DNA of 64,000 nt from Bartonella rochalimae ATCC BAA-1498 (GTDB taxonomy: Bacteria; Pseudomonadota; Alphaproteobacteria; Rhizobiales; Rhizobiaceae), in assembly GCF_000706645.1 (NCBI RefSeq), contig NZ_KL407337.1:853044-917043 (forward strand), read 5' to 3'. This document shows, piece by piece, positions 59,125 through 64,000 of this stretch. The translations under genes and the position numbers were made by a program. Each line of letters opens with the position of its first letter. The stretch's first letter is position 1. The notes under the pieces are model-generated. The model did not search any database and was not told the DNA's origin. It saw only the letters and a list, made by a program, of their open reading frames with translations.

Positions 59125-59985
59125 ATGACATTACAGAGTAATAAAAGTAAGTTTATTCCACGGATTTTATCCATTGCGGGTACTGATCCTTCTGGTGGTG
59201 CTGGAATGCAAGCCGATTTAAAGGTTTTTTCGGCAATGAAAGCTTATGGTATGAGCGTAGTTACAGCTGTTGTTGCACAGAATACACAGGGTGTGCGTGC
59301 TTTTCAGGCATTGGATGCTTCTTTTGTTGCTGATCAAATTGATTCGGTTTTTGAAGATATTCATGTAGACGCCGTCAAAATTGGAATGGTGGCGAATGCT
59401 CAGATTGCACAGATTATTGCAGAACGTTTGGCTCATTATAAAGCTCGTTTCATTGTTTTTGATCCGGTTATGGTGGCAAAGAGTGGAGATGTTCTGTTGA
59501 AGCCTGATGCGATTGAAGTTATTCGTAGTGTTCTTATTCCCATGTCAACGTTGATTACACCAAATTTACCTGAGGCAGCAATATTGTTGAATCATGAAGT
59601 GCAATGGTCATTAGATGCTATGTATCAGCAAAGTCCACAACTTTTGGCATTGGGGTGTGGTGCTGTTTTATTGAAAGGAGGGCATTTAGATGTTCTTGCT
59701 TGCAAGACTACAAATTATTACGATCTTTCTAGTCCTGATATTTATTGTGATTCCAAGGGTGTTGTAATGCTGGAGGCTTCCCGTTTCGGTACAACCAATA
59801 ATCACGGCACAGGTTGTACTCTTTCGGCTGCGATTGCAGCACTCTTACCTAAGGAACCTTTATTTGATGCAATCAAAAGAGCTAAAAATTATTTAAATAG
59901 CGCTTTATTTGCTTCAAGTACTTTAAACGTAGGAAAAGGACGTGGTCCACTTCATCATTTTTGTGAACTTTGGGATCATAGATAA
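59125..59985 (+). CDS. thiD: Hydroxymethylpyrimidine / phosphomethylpyrimidine kinase
   Basis: Phosphorylates HMP and HMP-P in thiamine synthesis or salvage. 286 residues of ribokinase-like fold: RILSIAGTDPSGGAGMQADLKVF at the N-terminus, GMVANAQIAQIIAERL, VFDPVMVAKSG, LITPNLPEAAIL, and the anion-hole motif NNHGTGCTLSAAIAA with the catalytic Asp region. No other thiamine genes are in the window, so salvage is plausible. tRNA-Gly follows on the other strand. Confidence 0.94.
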   Translation: MTLQSNKSKFIPRILSIAGTDPSGGAGMQADLKVFSAMKAYGMSVVTAVVAQNTQGVRAFQALDASFVADQIDSVFEDIHVDAVKIGMVANAQIAQIIAERLAHYKARFIVFDPVMVAKSGDVLLKPDAIEVIRSVLIPMSTLITPNLPEAAILLNHEVQWSLDAMYQQSPQLLALGCGAVLLKGGHLDVLACKTTNYYDLSSPDIYCDSKGVVMLEASRFGTTNNHGTGCTLSAAIAALLPKEPLFDAIKRAKNYLNSALFASSTLNVGKGRGPLHHFCELWDHR

Positions 59986-60036
59986 GAAAGACTCTTCAAA
60001 AAGTTTATAGTTTAAAAATAAGTTTACATTCACTAA

Positions 60037-60111
60037 TGGAGCGGGCGATGGGATTCGAACCCACGACCCCAACCTTGGCAAGGTTGTGCTCTACCCCTGA
60101 GCTACACCCGC
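60037..60111 (-). tRNA. tRNA-Gly(GCC)
   Basis: A 75-nt cloverleaf read on the minus strand: acceptor GCGGGTG, D arm GCTC-AGGGGTA-GAGC, anticodon stem CAACC/GGTTG with loop TTGCCAA (anticodon GCC at 60077-60079), T arm GTGGG-TTCGAAT-CCCAT, discriminator T and an encoded CCA (60037-60039). Confidence 0.96.
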
Positions 60112-60429
60112 TTAAAAATTTGAACCACTTTTTACCTAAACAGTCTCTGTATGGCGTAGGCTTTTCCGAATTGCAACAAAAAAATAACGTTTCAGTAGAT
60201 TTATTTTTTTGTTTTTTAAAAATAAGAGTAAAAATTGATTTTGAAAATGCTTAAGCTCATTAAGCTCTACAATTATTTTATACGCAACAGTAATATGATC
60301 GTATTGAGAATGGTGAGATAGTCTGATGTTGTCATTATTATTTTGGATATCAGTGCTTTTTCTTTTGCATAATTTGTTGATTTCAATTTATTTTTTAAGA
60401 TGTGAAATAAGATCTTAAATGTGCTTCTA

Positions 60430-60911
60430 CATCGTCTCATGAATGAATAGTTCTTTTTTCATTTTTATAAACTCTATCATATTGAAATCTTTCTGATCCA
60501 AATACATTGGAAACCAACTGATACAAGAAATACTTTTCCTTCTTTTCTACATTTCGTAAGTCGTCGGTTTGATTAGCATCTGTATGAACAGAATTCATAA
60601 TAACTTGCTCTCCTATACCACCTCTTCCATAGATATGTGCTCTATCTGTCTGTGTTTGGCAATCAACAATCCAGTCGTTGGTTAAATTTCTACTTTAGAT
60701 TGTGATAGCACGCATTTTTATGGTCAGCATGACTGATTTTCCCAATAACAATCGTATTCATTAAACGCTTTTTTAAATCTGTGATTTTTTTTATCACGAC
60801 GTTTGAGCATGATTGTTTCTTAATGGGGTGATATTTGTTTTTATTTCTTGTTCCTGTTTCAGTGATTAAAATCGACAAAAGCTCATTTTCTGCCGTAAAA
60901 ATATTCATCAA
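60430..60911 (-). pseudogene. Phage baseplate assembly protein V (gpV-like) remnant
   Basis: Degraded minus-strand frame. LLSILITETGTRNKNK and NTIVIGKISHADHKNACYHN resemble the N-terminus of P2-type gpV (vGtVs.vDh..ar.rV). After a stop/frameshift, LTNDWIVDCQTQTDRAHIYGRGGIGEQV resembles the next gpV block (LTdWLpw...Rag...w..p..GEQV). Similarity is from memory of the family pattern and is partial, so the call is tentative. Confidence 0.45.
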
Positions 60912-60979
60912 ATAGGTACCTTTTTGTCTATTTGAACTAAACGAGCAAAGACTTTTAAAATTAGCTCTATTTGAGATGC

Positions 60980-61258
60980 AATATTTATTTGTGGCAAAGG
61001 GGAAAAATTCATTAAAGAGAGTTTTGGTAATTTATTTAAAAAGTTTTGTAATGAAGCCAGTATTAAAAAATCAGCTCGTGGTTTGAAAAAATTAGTGGCA
61101 GCAAGAGCTGCAAACTTAGATAAGACAGTCTTTATTACACTTCAAAGTATTTTTTTGCTGGATAGGTGGTAATATAATTGCTCTTTATATAAAAAGCACT
61201 GATTGCAAAAGGCTTGCTATCAAAACGGTAGAAAAGTATCTAAAAGGTGAAAAGTAGG
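60980..61258 (+). pseudogene. Phage tyrosine integrase remnant (C-terminal fragment)
   Basis: The plus-strand translation gives FIKESFGNLFKKFCNEASIKKSARGLKKLVAARAANL, the C-terminal catalytic helix of phage integrases. The catalytic HGLRK (His and Arg) has decayed to RGLKK. After a frameshift it continues to GNIIALYIKSTDCKRLAIKTVEKYLKGEK and a stop, including the active-site Tyr region. The N-terminal two-thirds are missing. It lies about 870 bases beyond tRNA-Gly. Confidence 0.7.
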
Positions 61259-61808
61259 ATAAAAAACATAATAAAATCAATAATTATAAAATCCTTTCCC
61301 TTTAAATAAGATATTGATTTTGCCTTTTGGCATGGAAATTTGATAAAAGTAAAAAATCAAATGAGCGTTGTTCTCTGATAAAGGATTGTAAATCACTAGA
61401 AACAGTCATTTTGCGCTATAAAAGTATTGAATGGAATCTAATATATCTTCAGAATCACTACACAATGCCTTTAAGAGGCACTATCAAGAAAATTGTAGAT
61501 TTCTCCTTTTTAGATAAGGTTTTATTATTTTATGTGATTTCTTGAGTATTCGTTCAGAAATAGCTGATTTTGTGATATTTTTAACTAACTAAATAAATAT
61601 TAAGAGGAAATTGTTATTAGAGTGGTGAATTCCGTACATTAGATTTTTGATTATAGAAATCAGATTTTGCTTTTGCTTAGCGTAAGGTCATTTTGGACAG
61701 TTAGTGAAGAAAGAGTGTAAAAAATGTAAGATAGAGGTAGTGAAATTGGACTATTTCAGAAGATTTGTGATGAAGTTTTTGATGATGTATTTTTAATGGA
61801 TTAATATT
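61259..61808. other. Gene-free region between prophage remnants and holA
   Basis: About 550 bases, mostly broken frames. One 72-codon plus-strand frame (61327-61545) has no recognisable homology and is probably not a gene. It may be further decayed phage DNA. The holA promoter should lie near its end. Confidence 0.4.
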
Positions 61809-62852
61809 TTGGCTCAGAAAAAAGCACATGAAGTTGATCAGTTTTTAAAACATTTTTCGCGTTCTTTTCCTATCGTTTTAATTTATGGACCGGATCGTGG
61901 TCTTGTTTGTGAGCGTGCACAACGTTTTGCCAAGCTCTCTCAGGTGGCAATAGAAAATCCTTTTTCCACTGTTCGCTTAGATGCAGCTGAAATCGATAAA
62001 GATCCTGCGCGATTAGGCGATGAAGCACGCACTTTATCGCTCTTTGGTGGTGATCGTTTGATATGGATATCTAATGGTGCTAACCAAAAAGGCTTTCTTA
62101 AGGCGCTTAAACTTTTAATAACAGAACCACCAGAAGCCAGTTTTATTTTAATTGAAGCGGGTGATTTAAAAAAAGGAGTAGGATTACGCAATATTATTGA
62201 AACAGCATCAACAGCAATTGCTTTGCCTTGTTATGCAGATAATGCCCATTCTCTTGATATCTTGATTGATGAGATTTTAGATGAATTCAATGCAACTCTT
62301 TCTTTGGAAGCGCGTCAATATTTGCACCAAAATATCGGAGAAGATCGTCTTGCATCACGGAGTGAATTGGAAAAGTTGTGTCTTTATACCTTAAAGAAGG
62401 CTCATATTGCTTTTGAAGATGTAAAAGCTATTGTTAGCGATGTGAGTGCTCTTTCTCAAGATGAAGTAATTGATGCTGTTTTACTAGGAGATTTAGCGAG
62501 TTTTGAAATTTATTTTAGCCGTTGTTGTGCTGTAAACAATACATCTTTTTTTGTTTTAAATACGGCTCAAAGGCATTTTCAACAATTACAGCTTTTACGT
62601 TATCAAGTAGAAATTGAAGGTAAAACTCCTTTTATAGTCATTTCTCAGGCGCAACCACCGATTTTTTTTCAAAGGAAAAAAATAGTTGAACAAGCCTTAA
62701 AATATTGGAACTTAGAGAAAATTTTGTATGCAATGAAAAAAATACAATCAGCTATTTTAGAAAGTCGTAAAAATCCACTTTTAAGTGAAGTAATCATTCA
62801 TCAAGCCTTACTGAAACTGACGATTATTGCAAAGCATCAGAATAATTTTTAG
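61809..62852 (+). CDS. holA: DNA polymerase III delta subunit
   Basis: Clamp-loader subunit that opens the beta clamp. 347 residues from a TTG at 61809. Family pattern: FPIVLIYGPDRGLVCERAQRFAK at the N-terminus, LSLFGGDRLIWISNG, FILIEAGDLKKGVGLRNIIE, and the helical C-terminal domain NTAQRHFQQLQLLRYQ. In many Rhizobiales holA follows parB; here it stands alone, 36 kb from parB, next to prophage remnants. A hairpin follows the stop. Confidence 0.92.
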   Translation: MAQKKAHEVDQFLKHFSRSFPIVLIYGPDRGLVCERAQRFAKLSQVAIENPFSTVRLDAAEIDKDPARLGDEARTLSLFGGDRLIWISNGANQKGFLKALKLLITEPPEASFILIEAGDLKKGVGLRNIIETASTAIALPCYADNAHSLDILIDEILDEFNATLSLEARQYLHQNIGEDRLASRSELEKLCLYTLKKAHIAFEDVKAIVSDVSALSQDEVIDAVLLGDLASFEIYFSRCCAVNNTSFFVLNTAQRHFQQLQLLRYQVEIEGKTPFIVISQAQPPIFFQRKKIVEQALKYWNLEKILYAMKKIQSAILESRKNPLLSEVIIHQALLKLTIIAKHQNNF

Positions 62853-62855
62853 GAT

Positions 62856-62884
62856 ATCTGACTGTATTTACATCAGATTTTGGT
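62856..62884 (+). terminator. Weak terminator-like hairpin after holA
   Basis: ATCTGA pairs with TCAGAT, with an inner TGT/ACA pairing and a bulged C, followed by a short TTTT. It starts four bases after the holA stop. Confidence 0.5.
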
Positions 62885-63892
62885 GGTATTTATATGAGCA
62901 TGTATAGTAGAAATTTTATAAGGGAAGTTTTGCTTTCTCAATTATTATATATAATACGGCGCCGTTAGTTTGTTATATTCCATCATACAACAAACCACTT
63001 TGCTAATTTTTAGAAGGCTATGAATACTGTTCAATCATATGATATTTAGGAAGTTAATGACAGATATTATGTGCTACTTAATGACGTTCATTAGCTGATG
63101 CTGCCTTTAGATTGATAATTATTGCTTGTTTATTAGTATGATATAAAAAATATTAGCTACCGTTTGCTTGTCTATATTAAGAACTAATGATAAATTACTT
63201 AACTCCCCTAATATCCGAAAAATAATTGCATAAGTTATTTTATACATCATACGAACGCTTTGTTGGTAATATCGTTAAGAATATTTATGTAATTGCCTTC
63301 TCATATCAGATTTTCAAAAATAGAGATTTTTTGTTATCAAATCTTCTAGGTCCATATTTTTATCAGAGTTTTTAGGAGAAGAATTTCTCTCATAAACAAG
63401 CTATAATTTGTTGTGATATATCTAAAATTTAAAAACATATCAGCTAAAACTTCACTCAGTTCAAATACTACGCTTGTATGAGCTATCACTGATTTGAAGA
63501 GCTCCTTCTGATTTAATTTTGTACAAAATAGCACTGTAGCTTAAAACCACTTGTTTGAGACTCTTTGTATTTATTATTGTTATAATAATATACCCCCTAT
63601 CAAAAACAGTATTATTTATTGTCTAATTTATTAACTGCTTTTAAGCAGTAATTGGATAAAAACTAAAATACTGTAAAAATATAACCTATCGAACGTAAAG
63701 ATAGAGTATTTTCTGATACTTATTTTTTATATTTTTTCATAGTTCCGTAACTAGACTTAACAATTTTTTCTTTTTTAATTTAGCTTTTATAGTTTCTAGT
63801 ATATATTTTATTTCTTAATATAAAAAGCTTTATATAACATTCACTCTCATATTTGCATACTGATATATTTACACAGTAAGATTTTGTGTATT
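62885..63892. other. Gene-poor AT-rich stretch
   Basis: About 1 kb of broken reading frames. A 62-codon minus-strand frame (63346-63534) shows no recognisable domain. I find no RNA gene, repeat or identifiable remnant. It looks like decayed DNA, possibly continuing the prophage-derived region. Confidence 0.4.
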
Positions 63893-64000
63893 TTAAATAA
63901 AAACATTAGAAGTTTTGGCAAAGCCGTTCTTTATTATGATATTCTCAGCCTTTTGGACCTCAGCCTTTTGGACCTCAGCCTTTTGGACCTCAGCCTTTTG
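63893..64000 (-). CDS. Partial reading frame ending in VQKAE pentapeptide repeats
   Basis: A minus-strand frame enters from the right edge and ends at a TAA at 63893-63895. Its visible C-terminus is a series of VQKAE repeats encoded by 15-bp tandem DNA units, then NIIIKNGFAKTSNVFI. Because the repeat unit is a multiple of three, any frame would stay open through it, so coding is plausible but not shown. The repeat would be helical and charged. No function can be assigned. Confidence 0.35.
   Translation of the reverse strand, partial: QKAEVQKAEVQKAEVQKAENIIIKNGFAKTSNVFI
63946..64000. repeat. 15-bp tandem repeat, cut by the window edge
   Basis: The unit CAGCCTTTTGGACCT occurs three times without change (63946-63960, 63961-63975, 63976-63990) plus the first 10 bases of a fourth copy. 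The array continues beyond the window. Identical copies suggest recent expansion by slippage. Confidence 0.97.

Noticed and set aside
60036..60254. 72-codon plus-strand open frame
   Set aside because: Its start lies antisense to tRNA-Gly, and the rest is low-complexity sequence without a ribosome binding site.
61327..61545. 72-codon plus-strand open frame
   Set aside because: No homology recognised and it sits in decayed phage-like DNA; not supported as a gene.
63346..63534. 62-codon minus-strand open frame
   Set aside because: No recognisable motif, ribosome binding site or neighbour support; kept only as part of the gene-poor stretch.
63946..64000. Possible CRISPR array at the right edge
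   Set aside because: The 15-bp units are directly adjacent with no spacers; this is a simple tandem repeat.

Overview
The window looks like a stretch of a Bartonella chromosome, or a very close relative within the Rhizobiales. It is AT-rich, its gene order is rhizobial (mdh-sucCDAB-lpd, lptC-lptA-lptB, rho-mnmE-mnmG-rsmG-parA-parB, maf/aroE/coaE/dnaQ), its proteins read as alphaproteobacterial, and it carries BA14K and Omp19-type envelope proteins. Wide decayed gaps point to a reduced, host-adapted genome. The species assignment is inferred from sequence recall, not from a search.

Layout. 1-3 kb: 3' part of class I lysyl-tRNA synthetase, then release factor 3. 3-6 kb: LPS-transport genes lptC-lptA-lptB (minus), divergent from ihfB and a LapA-like gene. 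6-10 kb: two RNA methyltransferases, lspA and a Bax-inhibitor-1 membrane protein. 10-18 kb: an EEP-family phosphodiesterase, polA, a probable sRNA, dnaQ, coaE, an aroE pseudogene, maf and ppsR. 17.7-18.1 kb: a likely replication origin with DnaA boxes. 18.3-25.3 kb: rho, the tRNA-modification and partition cluster, and two parS sites. 25.4-30.3 kb (minus): gloB, septation protein A, ftsY, mtaB, dapF. 30.5-41.7 kb (plus): an Omp19-like lipoprotein, zapE and the TCA-cycle operon. 41.8-44.9 kb: the carboxyspermidine route to spermidine and a BA14K protein. 45-51 kb: a six-gene Mrp/Pha cation-proton antiporter operon. 51-53 kb: a lysozyme-inhibitor-like protein, tRNA-Arg(CCU) split by a group I intron, and aroK/aroB remnants. 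53-60 kb: xerD, accA, an L,D-transpeptidase, a CobW-family pseudogene, a D-Ala-D-Ala carboxypeptidase, an acyltransferase, thiD and tRNA-Gly. 60-64 kb: prophage remnants, holA, a gene-poor tail, and the end of a minus-strand reading frame built of 15-bp tandem repeats.

Together the genes cover core replication and segregation (oriC, parABS, polA, dnaQ, holA, xerD), envelope building (lpt, lspA, dapF, carboxypeptidase, L,D-transpeptidase, acyltransferase) and central metabolism. The most notable signals are the intron-split tRNA, the oriC/parS region, three eroding shikimate-pathway genes at two loci (aroE; aroK-aroB), a PolA whose proofreading DxE motif reads DxK, and a candidate sRNA with two CCUCC motifs next to polA. 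No CRISPR array, intact insertion sequence or wholly new multi-gene system is visible.
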